Positions 26,197 to 35,223 of a stretch of 64,000 nucleotides of DNA are shown here, piece by piece. This stretch comes from Edaphobacter aggregans DSM 19364 (GTDB lineage Bacteria; Acidobacteriota; Terriglobia; Terriglobales; Acidobacteriaceae). Where the stretch lies: NCBI RefSeq assembly GCF_000745965.1, contig NZ_JQKI01000025.1:1-64000 (forward strand), written 5' to 3'. The translations under genes were made by a program, and so were the position numbers. The notes below the pieces were generated by a model, which worked only from the letters and a program-made list of their open reading frames with translations, made no database searches and was not told where the DNA came from. Numbering within the stretch: the stretch's first letter is position 1; the number at the start of each line of letters is the position of its first letter.

Positions 26197-26910
26197 ATGC
26201 CCCACTCTCACAGCGATCTCCTCTGGAGCAAGATCCGCCTCGCCGAAGTCCGCCTGAACTCCGCCAGCGACCGTTTCTGGTCGCACCCCGATCTTACCGA
26301 GCTTCTCCCCGTCTTCCTCGTTCAGCTCCACCGCGTCATGCAGGGCGGCATCACCCTCATGCGCATCGCCCGCGATCAGGCCCTCGCGCTGCCCAACGAT
26401 CCCGTCTCCGGCATCGTCGCTCCCTACCTCCAGCAGCACATCGACGAAGAGAAGGACCACGGGGCCTGGCTCCTCGACGACATCGAGACCCTCGGCATCA
26501 CCCCGCAGCAGGTGGCCGAAGCCACCCCACTCTCCTCCGCCGTCTCGCTCCTCGGCGCGCAGTACTTCTGGGCCCTCAACATCCACCCCGTCATCGTCTT
26601 CGGCTACCTCATTGTGCTCGAGGGCTACCCTCCCCTCACCGAGCAGCTTGAGGCCATCCGCCAGCGCACCGGCCTGCCCGCCACCGCCTTCCGCTGCCTC
26701 ATCGCCCACGCCGACAACGACCCCCACCACATCGCCGATCTCAACCGCACCCTCGACTCCATGCCACTCAGCGCCGCGCAGCAGAAGTACCTCGCCCTCA
26801 GCGCCTTCCACACCATCGACGCCGTAGCCGCCGTCTTCGAGGAGCTAATCGATCTCCACACCGCATCCGGTCGGAGTAAACTCGGGACACTCACGGCATC
26901 CTATGGTTGA
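26197..26910 (+). CDS. Heme-oxygenase-like diiron (iron-containing redox) enzyme
   Basis: The 237-residue all-helical protein has the phrase YLQQHIDEEKDHGAWLLDDI at about residues 77-96 and later HPVIVFGYLIVLEGYPP and HADNDPHHIADL. These match the iron-containing redox enzyme group (Haem_oxygenas_2 / TenA-PqqC-like fold), whose members use His/Glu/Asp ligands for a diiron centre and oxidise varied small or peptide substrates. No true heme-oxygenase motif is evident. Its last 8 bases overlap the start of the kinase gene, implying translational coupling. It is the functional copy of a duplicated gene, the first being deleted internally. Confidence 0.85.
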   Translation: MPHSHSDLLWSKIRLAEVRLNSASDRFWSHPDLTELLPVFLVQLHRVMQGGITLMRIARDQALALPNDPVSGIVAPYLQQHIDEEKDHGAWLLDDIETLGITPQQVAEATPLSSAVSLLGAQYFWALNIHPVIVFGYLIVLEGYPPLTEQLEAIRQRTGLPATAFRCLIAHADNDPHHIADLNRTLDSMPLSAAQQKYLALSAFHTIDAVAAVFEELIDLHTASGRSKLGTLTASYG

Positions 26911-29200
26911 AGGCCAGACGATCTCGCACTACAAGGTTCTCCAGAAGCTCGGCTCCGGAGCAATGGGCATCGTCTGCAAGGCCGAGGACATGCTCCTGCA
27001 CCGCACCGTGGCCCTCAAGAGCCTCTCCCCCGCCGTTCTCGAAGATCCTACCCACAAGCGCAGCCTCCTCGAAGAGGCACGCGCCGCCTCCGTCCTCGAC
27101 CACCCCAACATCTGCCGCATCCATCACATTGAAGAGCTCCCCGACGGCCAGATCATCCTCGTTATGGGCTACTACGACGGCGAGACCCTCGCCGAGCACA
27201 TCGCCCGCGGCCCGCTCGACCTCCCCTACGCCTCGCAGATCGCCATTCAGCTCCTCTCCGGCCTCCACCACGCCCACGGCAAAGGCATCATCCACCGCGA
27301 CGTCAAACCTTCCAACCTCATCATCAACCCCGAAGGCGAGGTCAAGATCGTTGACTTCGGCCTCGCCCGCCGCCCCAACATCCAGCGCGCACTCACCGAG
27401 ACCGGAATCATCGTCGGGACCATCGCCTACATGGCCCCTGAGCAGGTCCTCTCCAAAGCAGTCGACCACCGCGCCGACCTCTGGGCCGTCGGCGTCGTCT
27501 TCTACGAGATGCTCTCCGGCACCGTGCCCTTCCCCGGCAACACGCCCTACGCCGTCTTCGACTCCATCCTCCACACCACCCCACAGCCCCTCCACACCTA
27601 CCGCACCGACCTCCCCGACGAGATTCACCAGATCGTCGAGCGCTCCCTCGCCAAAGACCCCCTCCAGCGCTTCCAGGACGCAGCCCAGTTCATCGCCGTC
27701 CTCACCCCGCACTCGCGCTCGCAGTCCGGCTCCTACAAGGTTCCCCTTCCCACTCTCCTCGTCGACTACCGCCCCAATCCCGACCAGCCCTCCGTCGTTG
27801 TCCTCCCCTTCACTACCCTCGAGGCGGTCGAAGGCGCCGACTTCTTCTGCGACGGCCTCACCGACGAGATCATCACCGACCTCTCCACCGTTCGCTCCCT
27901 CCGCACCATCTGCCGCGCCTCCGCCATGCAGCTCAAGGGCACAAAGGAGCCCCCGCAGAAGATCGCCAGCGACCTCAACGTCCGCTATGTGCTCGAAGGC
28001 TCCGTCCGCCTCGCCAGCAAATCTCCCGAGGGCTCTACACGCATCCGCGTGACCGCTCAGCTCATCGACCCCGTAAGCCAGTCCCTCCTCTGGGCCGATA
28101 AGTACAACGGAACCATGGACGACGTCTTCACCATCCAGGAGAGCATCTCCCGGCAGATCGTCTCCGCGCTCAAGATTAAACTGACCCCCGCAGAGGTCCA
28201 CCAAATGCACGTAAGGCCACTTCCCGACGTCGAGGCGTACCGATACTACCTGATGGCCAAGCACGAGATTCTCAATTACTCCGAGGCCGCTCTCGCCCGC
28301 GCACTCGAGTACCTTGAGACCGGCGAGAAACTCGTCGGCAAAAACGTCCTCCTCCTCTCCGCCAAGGGCCAGGTTTACTGGCAGTACGTCAACGCCGGTA
28401 TCTCGTCCGACACCAATTACCTCCTCAAGGCCCGCGAATGCGCCAACCAGGCGCTCGAGATCGATCCCGAGTCCGCCCACGCCCACCGACTCCTCGGTCT
28501 CATCTCCGTGCAGGAAGGCGACAGCCAGCGCGCCGTCCGCCTCCTCAAGCGCGCCATCGTCGCCGACCCGAACGACTCCGACACCCTCAGCTGGTACTCC
28601 GCCGTCTGCGGCCTCTCCGGCAAAGCGCACGCCGCCATGCCGCTCGCCCGCCGCATCCTCGAGATCGACCCCCTCACCCCCGTCTATCGCTTCATCCCAG
28701 GCCTGCTCTCTCTCATGGGCGGCGAGTTCGCCGACGCCCTGCCCTCCTTCGACGACGCCATCCGCCTCGACCCCACCAACACCATGCTCCTCTGGTGCCG
28801 CGGACAGATCCTCGCTCTCCTCCGTCGCGACCAGGAGGCCATCGACCAGTTCCACGCCATCCAGCAGCTCGACCCGACCCACTTCTTCTCACAGCTCGGA
28901 GCCGTCATGCAGGCCGCACTCGCCCGCGACCGCCCTGCCCTCGACCGCGCCGCCAACCCCGAGCTCGTCGCCATCACCGAGTGCGACCCCCACTACTCCT
29001 GGAACTTCGCCCAGTGCTACGCCCTCGTCGGCGACACCGCCAGCTCCCTTGCGTGGCTCGAAAAGGCTATGCTCAAGGGCTTCATCAACTACCCCATGAT
29101 CAGCCGCTGGGACCCTCTCCTCGCCCCCGTCCGCCATACTGCCGACTTCGACGACCTCGTCGACCGCGTCCGCGAGCAGTGGGAGAACTTCGAGGTCTAG
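26903..29200 (+). CDS. Serine/threonine protein kinase with TolB-like and TPR C-terminal domains
   Basis: The 765-residue protein opens with a full Hanks-type kinase: glycine loop GSGAMGIV (about 17-24), ATP-binding Lys39 in VALKSL, catalytic HRDVKPSN (131-138), DFG (151-153) and the MAPEQ activation-segment end. From about residue 293, SVVVLPFTTLEAVEGADFFC, DGLTDEIITDLS and RVTAQLIDPVSQSLLWADKY mark the TolB-N/FlgO-like region often fused to kinases or cyclases. TPR helices follow to the end. No membrane span is seen, so it is probably cytosolic. It overlaps the diiron enzyme gene and may phosphorylate or scaffold components of that locus; that link is inferred. Confidence 0.9.
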   Translation: MVEGQTISHYKVLQKLGSGAMGIVCKAEDMLLHRTVALKSLSPAVLEDPTHKRSLLEEARAASVLDHPNICRIHHIEELPDGQIILVMGYYDGETLAEHIARGPLDLPYASQIAIQLLSGLHHAHGKGIIHRDVKPSNLIINPEGEVKIVDFGLARRPNIQRALTETGIIVGTIAYMAPEQVLSKAVDHRADLWAVGVVFYEMLSGTVPFPGNTPYAVFDSILHTTPQPLHTYRTDLPDEIHQIVERSLAKDPLQRFQDAAQFIAVLTPHSRSQSGSYKVPLPTLLVDYRPNPDQPSVVVLPFTTLEAVEGADFFCDGLTDEIITDLSTVRSLRTICRASAMQLKGTKEPPQKIASDLNVRYVLEGSVRLASKSPEGSTRIRVTAQLIDPVSQSLLWADKYNGTMDDVFTIQESISRQIVSALKIKLTPAEVHQMHVRPLPDVEAYRYYLMAKHEILNYSEAALARALEYLETGEKLVGKNVLLLSAKGQVYWQYVNAGISSDTNYLLKARECANQALEIDPESAHAHRLLGLISVQEGDSQRAVRLLKRAIVADPNDSDTLSWYSAVCGLSGKAHAAMPLARRILEIDPLTPVYRFIPGLLSLMGGEFADALPSFDDAIRLDPTNTMLLWCRGQILALLRRDQEAIDQFHAIQQLDPTHFFSQLGAVMQAALARDRPALDRAANPELVAITECDPHYSWNFAQCYALVGDTASSLAWLEKAMLKGFINYPMISRWDPLLAPVRHTADFDDLVDRVREQWENFEV

Positions 29201-29396
29201 CCACCACCTCAAACCTCCGAGGTCGTCTCCACCCTTAAGCTAGCTGCAAAGCTCAATCCCACCGACCCCACCCCGACAACCACTCCAAAAATAAAGCGGC
29301 GGAAAGAGCGAGGCACATCAGCGAGGCACATCGTTGCCGCGCCCCTCCGCATGCAAAAATCAAACTGGCACGTCGTTGTCGATTCTTTGAAAAGCT

Positions 29397-31118
29397 ATGT
29401 CAAAGCGATCCAAAAGTTCAACCGAACGCCGCCAAGCCCGCTTCATCGTCAACGGCTTCCACCATACTCACTTCGACGAAGCCGATCACGCTGGTGCCAT
29501 CGACCCCGACCAGCCCCTTGCAGTCACCCTTCTCCTAACCCGACGCAAGCCGCTTGCCCATTCCGGTCGCCAACTCACCCGCGACGACATAGAACAGCAT
29601 CACTCCGTCGCTCCCGCCGACGCAGCTCGTGTCCGTGCCTTCGCGTCCCGCCACGGCCTTAGCTACACGCCCCACATCCGGCACCACGCCACGGCCACCC
29701 TCACCGGGCCTGCACACGCCATCGCCAGAGCTTTCCGCATCAATCTTGTGCACTTCGATCACCCTGACTGCCGCTACCTGGCGCCCACCAATACCCCAAC
29801 CATTCCTTCTTCTATCGAACCCGTCGTCGAAGCCATCTTCGGCCTTCAAACCCGCCCGGCAGCGCGCCGCGCTCCTACCCGCACCCCGCACCCCACAACC
29901 GATCTCACTCTCCCCCAACTCGCCGACATCTACTCCTTCCCACCCAACACCGACGGAGCCGGCCAGACCATCGGCCTCCTCGAGCTCGGCGGAGGCTTCC
30001 GCCTCTCTGACATCCGCGCCTTCTGCCGCGCTCACGATCTCCCCGTCCCCCGCATCACCGTCGTCGAGCTCAACGCCCGCAACTCCCCCGCCTCCCCCAT
30101 TCAGATCCGCAAGCTCCTCGACTTCGTCGCCGGCCGCATCCAGCTCACCCCCAAACGGCTCGCATCCCCCGCCATCGAGGCCGCGCAGGCCACCGTCGAG
30201 GTCACCATGGACATCGAGATCCTCGCCGCCCTCGCCCCCGCCGCTCACATCGTCGTCTACTTCTCCTCCTCCGACGAGCAGGGCTTCTACCGCGCCATCA
30301 CCCACGCCATCCACGACCCCATCCACCGCCCCGACGTCCTCTCCATCTCCTGGGGCGAACCCGAGACCGCCGTTTCTCGCACATGGCTCCGCAGTGTCAA
30401 CGAAGCCTTTCGCGCCGCCGCCCGCCTCGGCATCACCGTCCTCGCCTCCTCCGGAGACGCCGGAGCACTCAACAACTCACCCGACAACCTCCCCGCCGTC
30501 AACTTCCCCGCCTCCAGCCCCTTCGCCATCGCCTGCGGCGGAACCACGCCCCTCAGTCACACGCCCGCACGCGAAGAGATCGTCTGGAACGACAAACTCA
30601 ACGGAATCTCCGGAGCGACCGGCGGCGGAGTCAGCCGCCACTTCCCTCTGCCCCCGTGGCAACGCAACTCCCGCGTCCCCCTCGGCCCCACCGGCAAACC
30701 CGGCCGCGGCGTCCCCGACGTCGCCGGCCCCGCCGACCCGCGCCACGGCTCCCCCATGCTCATCGCCGGCGTCACCTGCGCCACGGCCGGAACCAGCGCC
30801 GTCGTCCCCCTCTGGGCCGCGCTCATCGCCCGCCTCAACCAGTCCCTCCAAAGACGCATCGGGCACATCAACCCGCGCCTCTACCACCTCGCCGAAGTCC
30901 ACGAAACAACCCCGGCCTCACCCACCATCGACCTCGCCGCCACAGCCAGCCCACGAGCCTTCCAGCCCGTCACCCGCGGCCACAACGGCGCCTACAAAGC
31001 CCGCCCCGGCTGGAACCCCTGCGCCGGCCACGGAACCCTACACGGCGAATCCCTGCTCACGCATCTCCGCGCTCCCTTTTCCCATCGCCGCAACTCCCCC
31101 GCCACAAGGCAAAAATAA
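29397..31118 (+). CDS. S53 (sedolisin/kumamolisin) peptidase without visible signal peptide
   Basis: The 573 residues contain an N-terminal pro-kumamolisin-type propeptide (about 17-150), then the catalytic domain with E268xxxD272 (EVTMD), oxyanion Asp354 in SSGDAG and nucleophile Ser467 in AGTSAVVPLW. The order and spacing fit sedolisins, acid-active endopeptidases that self-process. The N-terminus MSKRSKSSTERRQARF is basic with no hydrophobic core, unlike exported relatives. At the usual calcium site the two aspartates are replaced (PVTRGHNG and GWNP instead of DI..G.NG and GWDP). It lies 196 bp after the kinase gene with no strong terminator between, so it may belong to the same locus as a maturation protease. 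Confidence 0.87.
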   Translation: MSKRSKSSTERRQARFIVNGFHHTHFDEADHAGAIDPDQPLAVTLLLTRRKPLAHSGRQLTRDDIEQHHSVAPADAARVRAFASRHGLSYTPHIRHHATATLTGPAHAIARAFRINLVHFDHPDCRYLAPTNTPTIPSSIEPVVEAIFGLQTRPAARRAPTRTPHPTTDLTLPQLADIYSFPPNTDGAGQTIGLLELGGGFRLSDIRAFCRAHDLPVPRITVVELNARNSPASPIQIRKLLDFVAGRIQLTPKRLASPAIEAAQATVEVTMDIEILAALAPAAHIVVYFSSSDEQGFYRAITHAIHDPIHRPDVLSISWGEPETAVSRTWLRSVNEAFRAAARLGITVLASSGDAGALNNSPDNLPAVNFPASSPFAIACGGTTPLSHTPAREEIVWNDKLNGISGATGGGVSRHFPLPPWQRNSRVPLGPTGKPGRGVPDVAGPADPRHGSPMLIAGVTCATAGTSAVVPLWAALIARLNQSLQRRIGHINPRLYHLAEVHETTPASPTIDLAATASPRAFQPVTRGHNGAYKARPGWNPCAGHGTLHGESLLTHLRAPFSHRRNSPATRQK

Positions 31119-31141
31119 CCCCCGATCGACTCAAAGAATTG

Positions 31142-31279
31142 TCATCCTGAGCGAAGCGCACAGCGGGAAGTCGAAGGACCTGCGGTTGCCTCTGCCTTTG
31201 CTGTTGCCTTTGCTTCTGAGGTAGGCCTGGGCTTTAGCCCAGGCTCTCAAACCAGCCCACAGACCGGGGCTTCAGCCCC
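31142..31279. repeat. Composite intergenic repeat with two hairpins
   Basis: It starts TCATCCTGAGCGAAGCGCAC (diverged head of the TCATTTCGACCG family). It then holds a perfect hairpin GCCTGGGC-TTTA-GCCCAGGC (31225-31244) and a smaller one GGGGC-TTCA-GCCCC (31266-31279). It sits in the convergent gap between the S53 peptidase and acyl-CoA dehydrogenase genes, where the stems could also end transcription. Confidence 0.65.
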
Positions 31280-31294
31280 TGAGGTATGCCTTCC

Positions 31295-32449
31295 CTACCC
31301 CCGGCTAGGCGCCTTGCCCAGCAGCTCCCGAGCAATCACCATCCGCTGAATCTCGCTCGTCCCCTCGCCAATCGGACACAGCCGCACATCCCTGTAAAAC
31401 TTCTCCGCTGGATAGTCCTTGATGAACCCATACCCTCCATGAATCTGCACGCCCTCATCGCATATCCTGCACGCCGCCTCGCTCGCATACAGCTTCGCCA
31501 TCGCCGACTCGCGCGTCACGCGCATTCCCTTGTCCTTCATCTGCGCCGCCCGCATCGTCAGCAGCCACGCCGCATCCAGCTCCGTCGCCATATCCGCCAG
31601 CTTGAACTGGATCGCCTGAAACTCCGAGATCGTCTTCCCAAACTGCTTCCGCTCCTTCGAGTACTTCACCGCCGCATCCAAAGCCCCGCGCCCCATCCCC
31701 AGGCCCAACGCCGCAATCGAGATCCGTCCCCCATCCAGCACCCGCATCGCATCCTTGAAGCCCTCGCCGAGCTTCCCGATCTGGTTCTCCTCGCCAACCT
31801 CGCAGTTCTCGAAGATCAGCTCCGCCGTATCGCTCGCCCTCAGCCCCAGCTTGTTCTCCTTCTTCCCCGGCCGGAATCCCGGCGTCCCCTTCTCCACCAC
31901 AAACGCCGTAATCCCCCCGCTCGCGCCCTTCTCCTTATCCGTCACCGCTAGCACCACCGCGCAGTTCGCATACGTCCCGTTCGTGATGAACGTCTTCGAC
32001 CCGTTCAGCACCCACCTGTCGCCGCGCTTCACGGCAGTCGTCCGCGCCCCGCCGGCATCGCTCCCTGACCCCGGCTCCGTCAATCCCCACGCCCCAAGCC
32101 ACTCCCCACTCGCCAGCTTTGGAATCCACCGCTTCCTCTGCTCGTCATTCCCCGCAATCATGATGTGGTTCGTGCACAGCGAATTGTGCGCCGCCACAAT
32201 AATCCCCACGCTCCCATCCACCCGCGACAGTTCCTCGATCGCCAGCACATACTCCACATACCCCATCCCCGAGCCGCCCAGCTCCTCGGGGAAGATCACG
32301 CCCATCAGCCCCATCTCGCCCAGCTTCTTCACCACCGCGTGCGGAAACTCGCTCTTCTCATCCCACTCCATCACATGCGGAGCCACCTCCCTCTCCGCAA
32401 ACGCCCGAACTTCCTTCCGCAACTGCTCCTGCTCTTCCGTCAAAAACAT
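31295..32449 (-). CDS. Acyl-CoA dehydrogenase
   Basis: The start [20 protein letters not shown] is chosen because GGAGAG lies correctly before the ATG at 32449; two upstream in-frame starts are possible. The 384 residues show the usual ACAD order: [26 protein letters not shown] (FAD and substrate loop), [27 protein letters not shown], and the C-terminal [13 protein letters not shown] and [13 protein letters not shown], where the Glu before GT is the catalytic base position. It oxidises acyl-CoA thioesters and passes electrons to ETF. It stands alone, without linked beta-oxidation genes. Confidence 0.93.
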   Translation of the reverse strand: MFLTEEQEQLRKEVRAFAEREVAPHVMEWDEKSEFPHAVVKKLGEMGLMGVIFPEELGGSGMGYVEYVLAIEELSRVDGSVGIIVAAHNSLCTNHIMIAGNDEQRKRWIPKLASGEWLGAWGLTEPGSGSDAGGARTTAVKRGDRWVLNGSKTFITNGTYANCAVVLAVTDKEKGASGGITAFVVEKGTPGFRPGKKENKLGLRASDTAELIFENCEVGEENQIGKLGEGFKDAMRVLDGGRISIAALGLGMGRGALDAAVKYSKERKQFGKTISEFQAIQFKLADMATELDAAWLLTMRAAQMKDKGMRVTRESAMAKLYASEAACRICDEGVQIHGGYGFIKDYPAEKFYRDVRLCPIGEGTSEIQRMVIARELLGKAPSRG

Positions 32450-32689
32450 CGCTTTTCTCTCCATAACTAAAACTAATACCGCTATCACCAAAAAACATAC
32501 TCCTCAACAGCTACCTTTGTCTCCCCCTTACCCCGGAGACCGTCGCAAACGCATCAAAACACAAACCTGCGACCGCGCAAATACCTCTTCGTTCAAAAAT
32601 TTATTTCCATCGCATACGGGAACCTTTGCTCACTCCCCGGAGTCTACAGACCCAGCAACGAACGTGTTAGCTGCACGAAAGGCCCTCAC

Positions 32690-34915
32690 TTGCGACCCTT
32701 CACTGCCTCTGCCTTGCTCGTCTCCGCCGCCCTTACCCTCACCGCCCAAACCGCAAAGCCACCACACGCGGTCATCAAGTCCGCCTCCCCCAAACCTCAA
32801 CCCGCAGAGAAGTCCACCCTCCTCCCCGTCACCCGCGTAGCCCTCTACAAAAACGGCGTCGGCTTCTTCGAGCACTCCGGCTCCGTCACCGGCGACCAGA
32901 CCGTCACCATCGACTTCACTACCTCCCAGCTCAACGACGTCCTCCAGTCCCTCACCGCCATCGACCTCAACGGCGGCCGCATCACCGGAGCCGGCTACAA
33001 CTCCGCCACGCCCCTCGACCAGCAACTCAAGGCCCTCCCCCTCGCCCTCTCGGAAGACCCCACAGTCGCCGATCTCTACGCTGCCGTCCGCGGAGCACAC
33101 GTTGAAGTCACTGGCTCCGGGGCTCCCTTCACCGGCCGCATCCTCAACCTTGAGATTCGCTCCACACCCTCTCCCACGCCCAACACTCCCCCAACACTGC
33201 GCAGCTTCCTCACCGTTATCTCCGACTCCGGCTCCATCCGCTCCCTCGAGCTCACCCCCTCCACCCAGGTCCGCCTCCTCGACTCCGCCCTCCACACCGA
33301 CCTCGCCCGCTACCTCGAGCTCATCGCCTCCAACCGCTCCGAGGGCCTCCGCCATCTTTCCCTTCGTGACAACGGCACCGGCACCCGCCAGCTCCGGGTC
33401 TCCTACATCTCCGAGGTCCCCATCTGGAAGTCAACCTACCGCATCCTCCTCACCGACTCACCCTCCTCCACCTCCCCGCAGTCCGCCACCCTCCAGGGCT
33501 GGGCCGTCGTCGACAACACCGTCGGCACCGATTGGAACAACGTGCAGCTCTCCCTCATCGCCGGCTCCCCGCAAAGCTTCATCCAACCCCTCTCCCAGCC
33601 CATCTACTCCCGCCGCCCCGACATCCCCATCGCCCAGGACGCCCAGCTCACCCCGCAGACCCACGACAGCAGCATCGGCCAACTAGCCGCTACTCCCATG
33701 GCCGGAGTAGCCGGCATGTCCGGCATCGGCTCCGGCTCCGGTGTTCCCGGCGGAGTCATGGGCGGCATTGGCACTGCCCCTCTACCCGCAAAACGAGATC
33801 GCTTCTCGGGCGGCGGCCTCGACTCTACCAACGATACCGTCACCGTCAACGCCGAAGCCATGCCCATGGTCGCCTACGAGTCCGCGGCCGCAACCTCCGT
33901 CACCCCCAGGACCACCACCGCCGCCTACGACGACTACTTCGAGTACAAGCTCTCCGACCCCGTCACCATCCGCAAAAACGAGTCGGCCCTCGTCCCCATC
34001 CTCCAGACCAAACTCCCCGTCGAGCGCGTCACCCTCTGGTCGCCATCCCACCCGCGCCCCCTCCGCGCCCTCTGGATCACCAACGCCAGCACCCTCACCC
34101 TCGATCGCGGCTCCTTCTCCATCGTAGAAAACGGAAACTTCGGCGGCGAAGGTCTACTCGATCCCATCCATCCCAGCGAGCGGCGGCTTCTCTCCTACGC
34201 CTCCGACCAGGCCATCCGCGTCACCACCGACTACTCCCACGAAACCCAGCGCGTCACCAGCCTCACCGTCTCCCGCGGCGTCCTCCGCGAATCCCGCTCC
34301 CAGGTCTCCGAGGTCGAGTACATCGTCCACAACGCCGCACCCGACGCCCGCACCGTCATCGTCGAACAGCCCATCCGCCCCGGCTGGAAGCTCGACAGCG
34401 AAGCCGGCAACTCTAGCGACCCCAAACCCGCCGAGACCACTCCCGACGCCTACCGCTTCCGCGTCGCCACCGCTCCCGGAGAATCCGTCCGTCTCCACGT
34501 CGGCCAGCGCCGCACCTTCGACCAGATGTTTCGCCTCGTCGATACCAGCGACCAGCAGCTCACCCTCATCCTCCGCAACGCCAACGCCGGCCCCGGGTTC
34601 ATGCAGCAGATCCAGCCCATCTTCGACGCCAAGCACAACCTCGCCTCGCTCGACACCCAGATCAAGGCCCGCGAAGGCGACATCAGTCAGATCAACGAAG
34701 ACCAGAAGCGCATCCGCGAGAACCTCTCCACCCTCAAAGGCTCCGCCGAAGAACGCTCCCTCGCCAAACGCTACACCGACGAGCTCAACCAGCAGGAAGA
34801 CAAGCTGGCCGCGCTGCGCAACGACCTCGACTCCCTACACCAGCAGCGCGAGTCCGCCCTGCAAGACCTCAACAACAAGATCGAATCCCTCAACATCGAG
34901 GAGAACCGCAGCTGA
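32690..34915 (+). CDS. DUF4139 domain-containing exported protein
   Basis: Translation most likely starts at a TTG giving a signal peptide (LRPFTASALLVSAALTLTAQ). The 741 residues start the domain with VTRVALYKNGVGFFEHSG and NDVLQSLTAIDLNGGRITG, typical of this family. The middle has KSTYRILL, GWAVVDNTVGTDWNNVQLSL (the DUF4139 core phrase) and a Gly-rich linker (GVAGMSGIGSGSGVPGG). The last 90 residues form a coiled coil (QIKAREGDISQINEDQKRI). Function is unknown; relatives are cell-surface or periplasmic. A hairpin terminator follows about 150 bp downstream. Confidence 0.8.
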   Translation: MRPFTASALLVSAALTLTAQTAKPPHAVIKSASPKPQPAEKSTLLPVTRVALYKNGVGFFEHSGSVTGDQTVTIDFTTSQLNDVLQSLTAIDLNGGRITGAGYNSATPLDQQLKALPLALSEDPTVADLYAAVRGAHVEVTGSGAPFTGRILNLEIRSTPSPTPNTPPTLRSFLTVISDSGSIRSLELTPSTQVRLLDSALHTDLARYLELIASNRSEGLRHLSLRDNGTGTRQLRVSYISEVPIWKSTYRILLTDSPSSTSPQSATLQGWAVVDNTVGTDWNNVQLSLIAGSPQSFIQPLSQPIYSRRPDIPIAQDAQLTPQTHDSSIGQLAATPMAGVAGMSGIGSGSGVPGGVMGGIGTAPLPAKRDRFSGGGLDSTNDTVTVNAEAMPMVAYESAAATSVTPRTTTAAYDDYFEYKLSDPVTIRKNESALVPILQTKLPVERVTLWSPSHPRPLRALWITNASTLTLDRGSFSIVENGNFGGEGLLDPIHPSERRLLSYASDQAIRVTTDYSHETQRVTSLTVSRGVLRESRSQVSEVEYIVHNAAPDARTVIVEQPIRPGWKLDSEAGNSSDPKPAETTPDAYRFRVATAPGESVRLHVGQRRTFDQMFRLVDTSDQQLTLILRNANAGPGFMQQIQPIFDAKHNLASLDTQIKAREGDISQINEDQKRIRENLSTLKGSAEERSLAKRYTDELNQQEDKLAALRNDLDSLHQQRESALQDLNNKIESLNIEENRS

Positions 34916-35064
34916 TCCGTGCCACTCGGCCCACGCGCAGAGTCTGTCAAGCCCCATTCGCACGGAAAAAACATGTAAGTAACAGATAATAAGTTGGTTA
35001 ATGGAACAACGCGAGGTGCCGATTAATTACTCTCACCTTGCTAGAATGGATTCAGTAGCAAAAA

Positions 35065-35096
35065 GGCCCCGGGATCAACCGGGGCCCTTCCTTTGC
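35065..35096 (+). terminator. Rho-independent-like terminator downstream of the DUF4139 gene
   Basis: Perfect 8-bp stem GGCCCCGG / CCGGGGCC with loop GATCAA, followed by CTTCCTTTGCC. The tail is only moderately T-rich. Confidence 0.65.
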
Positions 35097-35206
35097 CTGC
35101 AAACCCATTTCGTTTCAATACTTTGATACTTAACCCACATATTATCAATATTTTACAAAGGAGATACCAAGCTAAACCAAATAAAATGAACATTTTACGC
35201 AAATAA

Positions 35207-35223
35207 GGGGGGAGGGGGGGGGG
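35207..35223. repeat. Poly-G tract GGGGGGA(G)10
   Basis: Six G, one A and ten G abut the TGA stop codon of the transsulfuration gene (as a C-run on its coding strand, directly 3' of the stop). Homopolymers this long are rare in genomes of this kind; it could form a G-quadruplex, be length-variable, or be a sequencing artefact. Confidence 0.9.

Larger units (their letters stand above)
34916..35223. other. AT-rich intergenic stretch with terminator and G-tract
   Basis: This 308-bp gap between convergent genes is notably more AT-rich than its surroundings. It holds a GC-rich hairpin at 35065, long A/T stretches, and a G-run against the next gene's stop. No gene is evident. A TAGAAT at 35043 just before the hairpin could drive a short RNA, but nothing else supports one. 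Confidence 0.5.

Noticed and set aside
26197..26910. True heme oxygenase annotation
   Set aside because: Only the fold and iron-ligand pattern match; the heme-binding helix motif of heme oxygenases is not seen.
26891..28882. 663-residue minus-strand ORF over the kinase gene
   Set aside because: Gly/Val/Glu-rich antisense of the kinase; the kinase strand has all catalytic motifs.
35188..35205. Six-codon ORF MNILRK after AAGGAG
   Set aside because: Spacing to the ribosome-like site is too long and there is no further support.
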